DNA of 64,000 nt, taken from NCBI RefSeq assembly GCF_039537875.1, contig NZ_BAABBI010000001.1, forward strand, positions 1,488,001 to 1,552,000, in the 5' to 3' direction. Source of the stretch: Corallibacter vietnamensis (GTDB lineage: Bacteria; Bacteroidota; Bacteroidia; Flavobacteriales; Flavobacteriaceae). Positions 8,962 to 16,230 of this stretch are shown one piece after another (positions within the stretch are counted from its first letter, which is position 1; every line of letters starts with the position of its first letter). A model generated the notes under the pieces. It searched no databases and was not told the DNA's origin. It worked only from the letters and a program-made list of their open reading frames with translations. The translations under genes and the position numbers were made by a program.

Positions 8962-8969
8962 CAAAGATA
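8962..8969 (-). promoter_or_regulatory. -7 promoter box for lysA
   Basis: On the minus strand this reads TATCTTTG, a full match to the Bacteroidota -7 consensus TAnnTTTG, 15 nt upstream of the lysA ATG. No clear -33 TTTG box was found. Confidence 0.5.
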
Positions 8970-9024
8970 TTTTATAATAACCTATTAAAAAGTAATGTTG
9001 CTAAATATTACAAAATTAAAACAT

Positions 9025-9044
9025 CTTGTTAATTATTTAACAAG
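9025..9044. promoter_or_regulatory. Palindrome in the lysA/sucC divergent promoter region
   Basis: Perfect inverted repeat CTTGTTAA-TTAT-TTAACAAG between two divergent genes, 56 nt beyond the lysA -7 box and 61 nt before the sucC -7 box. It has the size of a dimeric repressor operator; the regulator is unknown. Confidence 0.45.
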
Positions 9045-9104
9045 AGCAATGATATTTAAAATATTTTTAGTTGTCAAATATTAGGGTAAGTAAATGTGAT
9101 TATT

Positions 9105-9112
9105 TACTTTTG
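9105..9112 (+). promoter_or_regulatory. -7 promoter box for sucC
   Basis: TACTTTTG matches TAnnTTTG and lies 27 nt before the sucC ATG. It shows that upstream in-frame start codons (from 9071) are not used. The -33 region is degenerate (TTAG, 20 nt upstream). Confidence 0.5.
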
Positions 9113-9139
9113 TTGAACAAAAATTTTACTTTAAACAAG

Positions 9140-10333
9140 ATGAATTTACACGAATATCAAGGAAAAGAATTATTAAGCAGTTTTGGCGTACGTATTCAAC
9201 GTGGATTAGTTGCCCAAACAGCAGACGAAGCAGTTGAAAAAGCTAAACAATTAACTGAAGAAACAGGTACAGGATGGCACGTTATTAAAGCCCAAGTTCA
9301 TGCAGGTGGACGTGGTAAAGGAGGCGGAGTTAAACTTGCTAAAAACCTAGACGAAGTTAAAGATATTGCTGGTCAAATTATAGGGATGGACCTTGTAACA
9401 CCTCAAACTTCTGCTGAAGGTAAACGTGTACACCAAGTTTTAGTTGCTGAAGATGTTTATTATCCTGGCGATTCAGAACCTAATGAATTTTACATGTCTG
9501 TATTATTAAACAGAGGTAATGGTCGTAATATGATTATGTATTCTACAGAAGGAGGAATGGATATTGAAGAAGTTGCTGAAAAAACACCTCATTTAATTTT
9601 TACAGAAGAAATAGATCCTGCAACAGGAATTTTACCTTTTCAAGCACGTCGTGTAGCATTTAATTTAGGTTTAAGTGGTACAGCTTTTAAAGAAATGACA
9701 AAGTTTGTTACGGCATTATATACAGCATATGATAAATCTGATGCTTCTTTATTTGAAATCAACCCAGTTTTAAAAACTAGTGATGATAAAATAATGGCAG
9801 TAGACGCTAAAGTAACTTTAGATGATAACGCATTATACAGACATAAAGATTTAGCTGAATTACGTGACTTACGTGAAGAAAGCCCTATTGAAGTTGAAGC
9901 AGGTCAATTAGGATTAAACTATGTTGATCTTGATGGAAACGTTGGTTGTATGGTAAACGGAGCTGGATTAGCAATGGCTACTATGGATTTAATTAAGCAA
10001 GCAGGTGGTGAGCCAGCTAACTTTTTAGATGTTGGTGGTACTGCAGATGCTGCTCGTGTTGAGGCTGCTTTTAGAATTATTTTAAAAGACCCTAACGTAA
10101 AAGCTATTTTAATTAACATATTTGGTGGTATTGTACGCTGTGATCGTGTAGCACAAGGTGTTGTAGATGCTTACAAGAATATGGGAGATGCTATACAAGT
10201 TCCAATTATTGTACGTTTACAAGGTACAAATGCAGATATAGCTAAAGAATTAATTGATAATTCTGGACTTGATGTATTAAGTGCAACAGAGTTTCAAGAA
10301 GCTGCAGATAAAGTACAAGATGTATTGTCTTAA
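9140..10333 (+). CDS. sucC: Succinate--CoA ligase (ADP-forming) subunit beta
   Basis: 397 aa, the usual length for this subunit. It forms succinyl-CoA synthetase of the TCA cycle together with SucD, which is not in this window. Seen: N-terminal MNLHEYQGKELL, ATP-grasp basic stretch KAQVHAGGRGKGGGVKLAK, the acidic metal site FEINPVLKT, and the C-terminal CoA-ligase segment GCMVNGAGLAMATMD ... GGTADAARVEAAFRII ... NIFGGIVRCD. The ATG at 9140 begins exactly at the conserved N-terminus, behind a -7 promoter box. Monocistronic here, ending in a strong terminator. Confidence 0.97.
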   Translation: MNLHEYQGKELLSSFGVRIQRGLVAQTADEAVEKAKQLTEETGTGWHVIKAQVHAGGRGKGGGVKLAKNLDEVKDIAGQIIGMDLVTPQTSAEGKRVHQVLVAEDVYYPGDSEPNEFYMSVLLNRGNGRNMIMYSTEGGMDIEEVAEKTPHLIFTEEIDPATGILPFQARRVAFNLGLSGTAFKEMTKFVTALYTAYDKSDASLFEINPVLKTSDDKIMAVDAKVTLDDNALYRHKDLAELRDLREESPIEVEAGQLGLNYVDLDGNVGCMVNGAGLAMATMDLIKQAGGEPANFLDVGGTADAARVEAAFRIILKDPNVKAILINIFGGIVRCDRVAQGVVDAYKNMGDAIQVPIIVRLQGTNADIAKELIDNSGLDVLSATEFQEAADKVQDVLS

Positions 10334-10357
10334 TACATAGATAATCTTAATATAATT

Positions 10358-10393
10358 AAAAAAAGAGCAACTTAAATAGTTGCTCTTTTTTTT
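10358..10393 (+). terminator. Rho-independent terminator after sucC
   Basis: A 15-bp perfect stem built around AAGAGCAACT/AGTTGCTCTT (10358-10372 with 10378-10392, 5-nt loop) with a T run. The GAGCAAC core is shared with the terminators at 14063 and 15291. Confidence 0.92.
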
Positions 10394-10472
10394 ATAAAGC
10401 ACTCTGTTATAGTGTTTTTTGGTGTAATTATAATATTTAAACTATTTTAGAAGCACTAAACAACCAACTATT

Positions 10473-12356
10473 ATGAAGAAGATTGCTTTTATATTATTAT
10501 TTGCTACAACATCTGTTTTTTCTCAAGTTGATTCTTTACTGTTAGAGCTTAAAACTATTAAGGATGATACGAGTAAAGTAAAGTTGCTAAATGAAATAGG
10601 AAGAAAATCTTTCAACACAAATATAGCATTAGCTTTTAAACATCTTCAAGACGCTATTATTTTAAGTGAAAAGCTTAATTATAAATCAGGGTTAGCAGAC
10701 TCTTATAAAAATCTTGGAACTGCTTATTTTTATATTAGAGCATACGATAGTACCAGAACTTATTGGCAAAAATCACTACAAAGTATTCCTACTTCAGATT
10801 CAAGAAAAAAAGGCGATGCATACAATAATATGGGTGTGCTTTTTCAACGATTGGGAATTGTAGACTCTAGTTTATATAACTATAAAAAATCGCTTGTTTA
10901 TAGATTAAAACTTAAAGACTCTTCATTTGCGGCACGATCTTATAATAATATAGCAGCATTAAATAGGCAAAAAGGTAATTACCAAGAGGCGTTGGATTAT
11001 TATTTTAAAGCATTACCTATTTACCGTAGCTATAGTTTAAAAAAGGAAACATCAGATGCTTTAAACGGTATTGGGTTACTTTATAAAGATTTAGAAAGTT
11101 TTGATAAAGCATTAGCTTACTTACAAGAAGCTTATGATTTACGAAAAGAAATAAAGAACCCAAGATTGATAGCTAGTTCAATTAATAATTTAGCAACACT
11201 TTATTATGAAATAGGTGATTATAAAAAATCAAAATCATATTATTTAGAGTATTTAGATTTTGCCGAAAAAATGAATGATAAACGTTCTTTAGCAGGTATT
11301 TATTCTAATTTAGGTAATATAAGCAAGAGTGAAAACCTCATTGATCAAGCAATGGTTTATTACTTAAAAGCAAATAAGTTGTTTTCTGATATTAAGGATA
11401 CAGAAAATTCAGCCCTAACAGAAATCAATTTAGCAACATTATTATTTAATCAAAAAAAATATAGCGAAGCAAATCGTTTTTACAGTCAAGCCTTAATCAA
11501 TGCAAAATTATCTGGTTCATTACCATATCAGGTAGATGCATATAAAGGGCTTACTGATAGTTATCATCAATTGAATGAATACAAAAAATCGTATCATAAT
11601 TTTAAACTTTATACGGCATCTCGAGATAGCTTATTTAAAAATGACTTAACAAAAAAAGTCGCTTTTTACCAAGAGCAATATGAAGCAGAGAAAAAAGCTA
11701 AAGAAATTCAAATTTTAAAAACAGATTCTATACAAAAAGATAAAGAAGTAGCGTTGTTTAAGCTTTATAGAAACTGGGCCATTGTATTCTCATTGTTATT
11801 AGTTGTTACAGTTATCCTTTTATACAATCGTTATAAAATAAGGAGAAAATCATTTCAGCTAAAAGAAGCTCTTTTAATAAAAGAAAAAAAAGCATCAGAG
11901 CTTGAAGCGCAACTTCAGAAAAAAGAACTAGAGTTAAAGTCGGTAGAGTTAAGCTCATTAACAATGAGTTCGTTACAAAAAAATAAACTGTTAGAAGATT
12001 TAAGCGATAAAGTAAAAGCATTTGGCGATAATGAAGCCTCAAAGTCTAGTTTTATAAAAGAATTGAATAGTATTATAAAACAAGGTTTAAATTTTGATGA
12101 TAATTGGGCTACTTTTCAAAAACACTTTAATAATGTTCATCCCAAATTTTTCAAAACATTAAACTTAAAATATCCCAATCTTACCAATAACGACCTAAAA
12201 GCCTGCGCATATATTCGTATGAATTTATCAACAAAAGAAGTTGCTACACTAACAAACGTTACTCCTAAAAGTGTAAAAATGAGCAGATATCGATTAAAAA
12301 AGAAACTAAATCTTGGAAAAGAAGATGATCTAAAGAACTTCTTATACCAAATGTAG
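10473..12356 (+). CDS. TPR-repeat membrane regulator with C-terminal LuxR-like HTH
   Basis: 627 aa. Signal peptide 1-17 (ending VFSQ), then about eight tetratricopeptide repeats (roughly 40-400; for example SYNNIAALNRQKGNYQEALDYY), one transmembrane helix near 432-452 (NWAIVFSLLLVVTVILLY), a cytoplasmic coiled coil (about 460-510), and a helix-turn-helix at the end (LTNNDLKACAYIRMNLSTKEVATLTNVTPKSV). This architecture is a recognised Bacteroidota one-protein transmembrane regulator: the periplasmic TPR part senses and the cytoplasmic HTH binds DNA. The next gene, a T9SS propeller protein, has a direct repeat in its promoter region and is a plausible target, by inference. Confidence 0.85.
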   Translation: MKKIAFILLFATTSVFSQVDSLLLELKTIKDDTSKVKLLNEIGRKSFNTNIALAFKHLQDAIILSEKLNYKSGLADSYKNLGTAYFYIRAYDSTRTYWQKSLQSIPTSDSRKKGDAYNNMGVLFQRLGIVDSSLYNYKKSLVYRLKLKDSSFAARSYNNIAALNRQKGNYQEALDYYFKALPIYRSYSLKKETSDALNGIGLLYKDLESFDKALAYLQEAYDLRKEIKNPRLIASSINNLATLYYEIGDYKKSKSYYLEYLDFAEKMNDKRSLAGIYSNLGNISKSENLIDQAMVYYLKANKLFSDIKDTENSALTEINLATLLFNQKKYSEANRFYSQALINAKLSGSLPYQVDAYKGLTDSYHQLNEYKKSYHNFKLYTASRDSLFKNDLTKKVAFYQEQYEAEKKAKEIQILKTDSIQKDKEVALFKLYRNWAIVFSLLLVVTVILLYNRYKIRRKSFQLKEALLIKEKKASELEAQLQKKELELKSVELSSLTMSSLQKNKLLEDLSDKVKAFGDNEASKSSFIKELNSIIKQGLNFDDNWATFQKHFNNVHPKFFKTLNLKYPNLTNNDLKACAYIRMNLSTKEVATLTNVTPKSVKMSRYRLKKKLNLGKEDDLKNFLYQM

Positions 12357-12471
12357 TAAGGTGTTTTTTTGTTTTTAACTAATTGTTTTACAGTAGCTTA
12401 TTTTTGTTGTAGCCCATTTGTAGACCCCAAAAATTTCTCAATAGTTTGATTTTAACATTGATTTGCACAAC

Positions 12472-12502
12472 CTGCTAGTAGTATAAAAAAAACTGCTAGT
12501 AG
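12472..12502 (+). repeat. Pair of 10-bp direct repeats upstream of the T9SS propeller gene
   Basis: CTGCTAGTAG occurs at 12472-12481 and again at 12493-12502, a 21-bp period (two helical turns), 30-60 nt before the ATG at 12532. Candidate binding site for a regulator. Confidence 0.6.
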
Positions 12503-12531
12503 GTAACTATTAATCAATAAATCAAACTTTT

Positions 12532-14031
12532 ATGAAAACAAAATTATTCTTTTATGCCTTGATGCTGCCACTTTTTATTTATTCACAAGAATTTACAACT
12601 TATAGGGAAGATGTTTTTGACCCTGACGGAATAGAGGGAGATTACTTCGGAAATAAATTTGCAGTAAGCTCTGATGGAAACACCATTGTAATAAGCTCAC
12701 CAAGATATGATGGCGTTACGGGAACCGATGCTAATATTGGAAAAGTTTCAGTTTATCAGTATAATAATAGTAGTTGGGAGAAAATAGGAAATGATATTGT
12801 TGGTCTTCAGGCTGGCGATTATTTTGGAGACACTATTGATATTAATGCTTCAGGAAACATTATAGTAGTTGGAGCTCCTTCAGGAAGTCCTAACGGCAAT
12901 ACTTATTCAGGGTATGTACGTGTTTTTCAAAATGTTTCTGGCACTTGGACACAATTAGGATCAGACTTTGTTGGAGGATCTACTAGTATGAGTTTAGGAA
13001 GAAGTATAAGCTTAAATGCAGACGGAACAAGACTAGCTGTAGGAATACCTGGAGCCAATACTGGAACTGGTGAAGTAAAAGTATACGAGTACAACTCTGG
13101 CAATTGGCTTCAATTAGGAAGCACTTTAGAAGGTCTTGTTACTGGAGAGAATTTTGGTAGCACATTAGATTTTAATAATGATGGTGATTATTTAGCTGTA
13201 GGAGCCCCTTATCATAACATTAACGCTACAACTAGCGGACAGAGTAGAGGACAGATATCCGTTTATCAGTATTCGAGTGGCTGGAACCGAGTTTTTAATG
13301 CTGAAGGATCCCAAGCGAATGATAGACTTGGTAATACTATAGCATTAAGCGGTAACAGAGGTATACTGGCAGCTGGAACTAGGCTAGCAACAGGTGTTCC
13401 TGGCTACGTGAAAACATACTATTCTAGTGGAACAAGTTATACATTTTTTAGAAATATTTTTGGATTAACTAATGGTGATAGGTTTGGTAGTTCTTTATCT
13501 CTGAATAATGATGGGTTATTTATGGCCATTGGTGCACGTTTTTTTAATTCTAGTTCGTCGCCAAGAGTTTACCTATACAAACGCGGGCAAATTGAAGGCG
13601 TTAACCATTGGGTTATTCAATCTGGTGAATACGATGATAGTGTTGATGCTGGTAGTGGCCAATCAGTTGCTTTAAATAGTGAAGGAAACGTGTTATTTAC
13701 AAGTTCTGATGCTCAAAACCCTAATGGTATTACAGGTGTCATAAAAACCTATGCAGACCATTCTACATTATCAGTAGAGAACAATGTTTTACAAAATCAA
13801 TTAGCAGTTTATCCAAACCCAGCAACTCATAGCTTATTTATAAAGAGCGTGTCTCATTCAAAAATTAATTCAGTACGTGTTTTTGATATCACAGGAAGGT
13901 TGTGTGTAGATAAACAAATAAATACTCTCAAAGAAGTACGTATTGATATGAATCATTTATCAAAAGGTAGTTATTTAGTTAAAGTGCAAGTTGAGAATGC
14001 TACAAAAACTTTTAAGGTGCTTAAAAATTAA
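12532..14031 (+). CDS. Secreted beta-propeller-like protein with T9SS type A sorting domain
   Basis: 499 aa. Signal peptide about 1-18 (ending IYSQ). Residues about 20-400 form six to seven repeats of about 55 residues with the pattern GDYFG-x-x-[IL]-[DS]-[IL]-[NS]-x-[DN]-G-x-x-[LI]-A-[VI]-G-[AS]-P, followed by VYQY-type strands. This is FG-GAP/integrin-alpha-like propeller architecture. The C-terminal 80 residues are a type A sorting domain (LAVYPNPATHSLFIKS ... VFDITGRL ... SKGSYLVKV). It is therefore surface-released or surface-attached by T9SS. Exact ligand unknown. Preceded by the direct repeats at 12472 and followed by a terminator. Confidence 0.85.
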   Translation: MKTKLFFYALMLPLFIYSQEFTTYREDVFDPDGIEGDYFGNKFAVSSDGNTIVISSPRYDGVTGTDANIGKVSVYQYNNSSWEKIGNDIVGLQAGDYFGDTIDINASGNIIVVGAPSGSPNGNTYSGYVRVFQNVSGTWTQLGSDFVGGSTSMSLGRSISLNADGTRLAVGIPGANTGTGEVKVYEYNSGNWLQLGSTLEGLVTGENFGSTLDFNNDGDYLAVGAPYHNINATTSGQSRGQISVYQYSSGWNRVFNAEGSQANDRLGNTIALSGNRGILAAGTRLATGVPGYVKTYYSSGTSYTFFRNIFGLTNGDRFGSSLSLNNDGLFMAIGARFFNSSSSPRVYLYKRGQIEGVNHWVIQSGEYDDSVDAGSGQSVALNSEGNVLFTSSDAQNPNGITGVIKTYADHSTLSVENNVLQNQLAVYPNPATHSLFIKSVSHSKINSVRVFDITGRLCVDKQINTLKEVRIDMNHLSKGSYLVKVQVENATKTFKVLKN

Positions 14032-14062
14032 GCAGTTTAATACTTAAAGTAGTTATTTAATT

Positions 14063-14092
14063 AAAAGAGCAACTTAATCGTTGCTCTTTTTT
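14063..14092 (+). terminator. Terminator after the propeller gene, overlapping the DUF1456 remnant
   Basis: 11-bp stem AAAAGAGCAAC/GTTGCTCTTTT (14063-14073 with 14080-14090), 6-nt loop, then T. The loop carries the stop codon of the opposite-strand DUF1456-like remnant. Confidence 0.85.
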
Positions 14093-14324
14093 GGTGGTGT
14101 AAGTTTTGGTTTTTTATCAGGTTTAGGACCTCGTAAATGTATTACAAGTTCATTTAAAAAATTTCTTAAAATTGGATCACCGCATTCCTTGTATTTTGGA
14201 TTGTTTTCTCGTCTAAAAAATGCATTTAGTTCACTTTTAGAAACTCTAAAATCTACAAGCTCTAAAATTTTAATAATATCGTTATTAGCAATGATTTCTT
14301 GTATTTAATGCTCTGTAAATACAT
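14074..14324 (-). pseudogene. Degenerate DUF1456 (YehS-like) gene copy
   Basis: On the minus strand this region encodes a readable remnant closely matching residues about 18-87 of the intact gene at 15303-15566: KILELVDFRVSKSEL, PKYKECGDPILRNFLN, VIHLRGPKPDKKP and the same last residues KKSND. The open frame runs only from 14304 to 14074, is closed upstream by a stop at 14305-14307 and has no start codon. An ATG at 14324 is out of frame, so a frameshift or small deletion has probably removed the N-terminus. The 3' 120 bp are nearly identical to the intact copy, while the 5' half is clearly more diverged. Confidence 0.7.
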
Positions 14325-14402
14325 TATATTTTATAAAACATTTATTTAATAATTTTAAGTTTACTCTCTATTTTATCTTGTTCAAGAGAATGAGAGGAAG
14401 AG

Positions 14403-14882
14403 GTGAAAAAAGAATTTCAATACTTTTATGAAACTGAAAGTGTAGTTTTTATAAACGATTCAAATAACAAAACTTCAAGAGAATCAGAATATGAAATAAA
14501 AACTGAAATTTCCTCAAACAAACCTTTTGATTTGGGATCTGATTTTAATACATTTATAAAATATATAGAACAAACTAAACCAGATATTGAGATTAATATA
14601 TTGTTAAATGATGCTTCTGTATTATTAATAAATGTGGAAAACGGAATGCTTACGAAGCAAGATCCTAATTACCCAAATTCAGGTCTTTGCCCTGAATGTA
14701 ATCACGATTCTAACGGTAATATATCTGATAGTACTGAATGTAGTCAACAAGGTGTAAAGCACTGCGCATATGCAGTTTATCAGCAATGGTCAACAGCACA
14801 AATAATATACGAATCAATAACTGGTGGCGCTCAACAAGTTTTATTGGATTGTGGGATTAGAAACTGTTTAGGTTGGGGTTAA
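14403..14882 (+). CDS. Unrecognised 159-aa protein with a Cys-rich C-terminal half
   Basis: I do not recognise this family. The start is GTG at 14403; the purine-rich stretch GAGAGGAAGAG just before it resembles a ribosome-binding site, and the nearby ATG at 14390 is out of frame and soon stops. Residues 1-85 are mixed alpha/beta and acidic. From about residue 93 there is a Cys-rich segment with CPEC, TEC, KHCAY, LDC and RNCLGWG (six Cys), able to bind zinc or form disulfides. There is no signal peptide or membrane helix. It lies 11 nt before the DUF805 gene, so they are probably co-transcribed, and both sit between two DUF1456 copies. Confidence 0.65.
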   Translation: MKKEFQYFYETESVVFINDSNNKTSRESEYEIKTEISSNKPFDLGSDFNTFIKYIEQTKPDIEINILLNDASVLLINVENGMLTKQDPNYPNSGLCPECNHDSNGNISDSTECSQQGVKHCAYAVYQQWSTAQIIYESITGGAQQVLLDCGIRNCLGWG

Positions 14883-14893
14883 ATATAGAACTT

Positions 14894-15238
14894 ATGATGA
14901 AAGATATAGTGAAAATTTTTAAACAAACCTTTAATTATAAAGGAAAGACTGGAAGAAAAGAATATTGGACCTATTTTATTTTAATTTTTGTTGTGTTTAA
15001 TATTTTTATACTTTCAATACCTTTTGGGTTACTAGAAGCTTGGTATTTAAAAGCTAATAATATAAAACCTAACGGATTAAATTTTAGAGGGACAAGGAGC
15101 GTTATTAACTTAATATTTTTTATACCATTAATAAGTGCTACTGTTAGAAGGTTAAGAGATGCTGGAGTTTCTGTTTGGTTTACATTAATACCAGTATTAA
15201 ATCTTATTCTTTGTATGAAAACTAGTGAAAATGAGTAA
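14894..15238 (+). CDS. DUF805 family small membrane protein
   Basis: 114 aa from the first of two adjacent ATGs (14894, 14897). The in-frame TTG at 14873 overlaps the previous gene and is less likely. The DUF805 pattern is clear: an N-terminal FKQTFNYKGKTGRKEYWTYF segment (the family GRxxRxEYW motif), a hydrophobic helix, a soluble loop, and a second hydrophobic region around INLIFFIPLISATVRRLRDAG, followed by VWFTLIPVLNLIL. Inner-membrane protein of unknown function. It follows the Cys-rich gene closely and ends at a terminator that overlaps the convergent intact DUF1456 gene. Confidence 0.85.
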   Translation: MMKDIVKIFKQTFNYKGKTGRKEYWTYFILIFVVFNIFILSIPFGLLEAWYLKANNIKPNGLNFRGTRSVINLIFFIPLISATVRRLRDAGVSVWFTLIPVLNLILCMKTSENE

Positions 15239-15290
15239 CACTATAGTATAACTTATATTTTTGGTCTAAATAAAATATTAAATTATATAT

Positions 15291-15321
15291 AAAAAGAGCA
15301 ACTTAATCGTTGCTCTTTTTT
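15291..15321 (+). terminator. Terminator after DUF805, overlapping the 3' end of the DUF1456 gene
   Basis: 12-bp stem AAAAAGAGCAAC/GTTGCTCTTTTT (15291-15302 with 15309-15320), 6-nt loop TTAATC and a T run. The opposite-strand DUF1456 stop codon sits in the loop and its last codons form one arm. Confidence 0.88.
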
Positions 15322-15566
15322 GGTGGTGTAAGTTTTGGTTTTTTGTCAGGTTTAGGACCTCGTAAATGTATTACAAGTCCATTTAAAAAATTTCTTAAAA
15401 TTTGATCACCGCATTCCTTGTATTTAGGGTGATCTTCTTTTCTAAAAAAAGCCCCTAATTCACTTTTAGAAATTCTGAAATCTACCAGTTCTAAAATCTT
15501 TACAATTTCGTCATCTCGCAGCTGTAAAGCAACTCGTAGTTTCTTAAAAATATCATTGTTTGTCAT
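15303..15566 (-). CDS. DUF1456 (YehS-like) family protein
   Basis: 87 aa, start ATG at 15566. The sequence follows the DUF1456 pattern: MTNNDIFKKLRVALQLRDDEI, a second helix VKILELVDFRISKSEL, then AFFRKEDHPKYKECGDQILRNFLNGL and a basic proline-rich tail LRGPKPDKKPKLTPP. Many family members, such as E. coli YehS, carry two copies of this unit; this protein carries one. Function is unknown in the family. A degenerate second copy lies at 14074-14324 in the same orientation. The promoter region is shared with the divergent gene at 15829 and holds an inverted repeat. Confidence 0.85.
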   Translation of the reverse strand: MTNNDIFKKLRVALQLRDDEIVKILELVDFRISKSELGAFFRKEDHPKYKECGDQILRNFLNGLVIHLRGPKPDKKPKLTPPKKSND

Positions 15567-15615
15567 AATTATAATTTAAAGCTATTATAATGAGTAAATT
15601 ACCGTGAGCATTTCA

Positions 15616-15748
15616 TCGAAAATGACATGTTTATGAAATGAAAGTCGATAAAATACATTTTTGTTTTAAATAATTAAAAATCAGTGTTTTAAATGTTGTT
15701 TTTAATTTAAAGTAAAAAAACAACGATGAAATACCATGTAATTTTCGA
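15616..15748. repeat. Distant inverted repeat between DUF1456 and TerB-like genes
   Basis: TCGAAAATGACATG at 15616-15629 is matched at 13 of 14 positions by the reverse-oriented CATGTAATTTTCGA at 15735-15748. ATGAAAT half-sites flank both arms (15633-15639 and 15725-15731), and CATTTCAT lies at 15609-15616. The sites sit in a 262-bp divergent intergenic region that otherwise shows no gene. Confidence 0.55.
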
Positions 15749-15828
15749 CAAGTTACAATTTATAAGGGATTATCAAATATTCTATCTCTGTATCTTTATA
15801 AAAAAGTAATAGCAATCCTTTGTTTAGT

Positions 15829-16230
15829 ATGATTAATAGGGTAGAAAAGTTAAGTTTATTGTCTGAAATGATTTCATTTGCAAAAAATGAAAGCGATTTA
15901 AAACCTATTGAATATAATTTTTTATTGGCGATAGCAAGACAATTAGAAATAACTCGAGAAGACTTTGATTATCTCATTGAAAATCCAATAAATTATATTC
16001 ATTTAAACTCTCATAGTGAACGTATTGTTCAGTTTCACAGGTTGGTTTTATTGATGAATATTGATAATGAAAAATCTCATAAGGAAATAACAAAGCTTTT
16101 TAATTATGGTTTGCGCATGGGGTTAAGCCATGAGTCAATAAACAAGGTGCTTTATTTAATGGATAGTTTTCCTAATAAAGTTGTGCCACCAGATGTTTTA
16201 ATTGATATTTTTAAGGTGCAATACAACTAG
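15829..16230 (+). CDS. TerB-like small helical protein
   Basis: 133 aa from the ATG at 15829; the TTG at 15820 adds three residues without support. All-helical and acidic: an opening KLSLLSEMISFAKNE, then LKPIEYNFLLAIARQLEITREDFDYLIE and a long second helical half ending in PPDVLIDIFKVQYN. This is the pattern of TerB-like domains, here without metal or catalytic motifs. Homologues next to uvrB are sometimes labelled excinuclease ABC subunit B by proximity, but nothing in this sequence supports a repair function. It converges on uvrB with a 4-nt overlap of the stop codons (CTAG, 16227-16230). A -7-like TATCTTTA lies at 15791-15798. Confidence 0.6.
   Translation: MINRVEKLSLLSEMISFAKNESDLKPIEYNFLLAIARQLEITREDFDYLIENPINYIHLNSHSERIVQFHRLVLLMNIDNEKSHKEITKLFNYGLRMGLSHESINKVLYLMDSFPNKVVPPDVLIDIFKVQYN

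Noticed and set aside
9071..9139. A longer sucC N-terminus beginning near 9071
   Set aside because: A -7 promoter box lies at 9105-9112 inside it, and the conserved SucC N-terminus starts at the ATG at 9140.
14081..14308. A + strand 75-aa protein at the DUF1456 remnant
   Set aside because: The minus strand of the same stretch reads as a DUF1456 remnant matching the intact gene nearby; the + strand frame has no independent support.
15829..16230. Calling the gene beside uvrB an excinuclease subunit
   Set aside because: It is a short all-helical TerB-like protein without UVR, helicase or nuclease motifs; only its position links it to uvrB.
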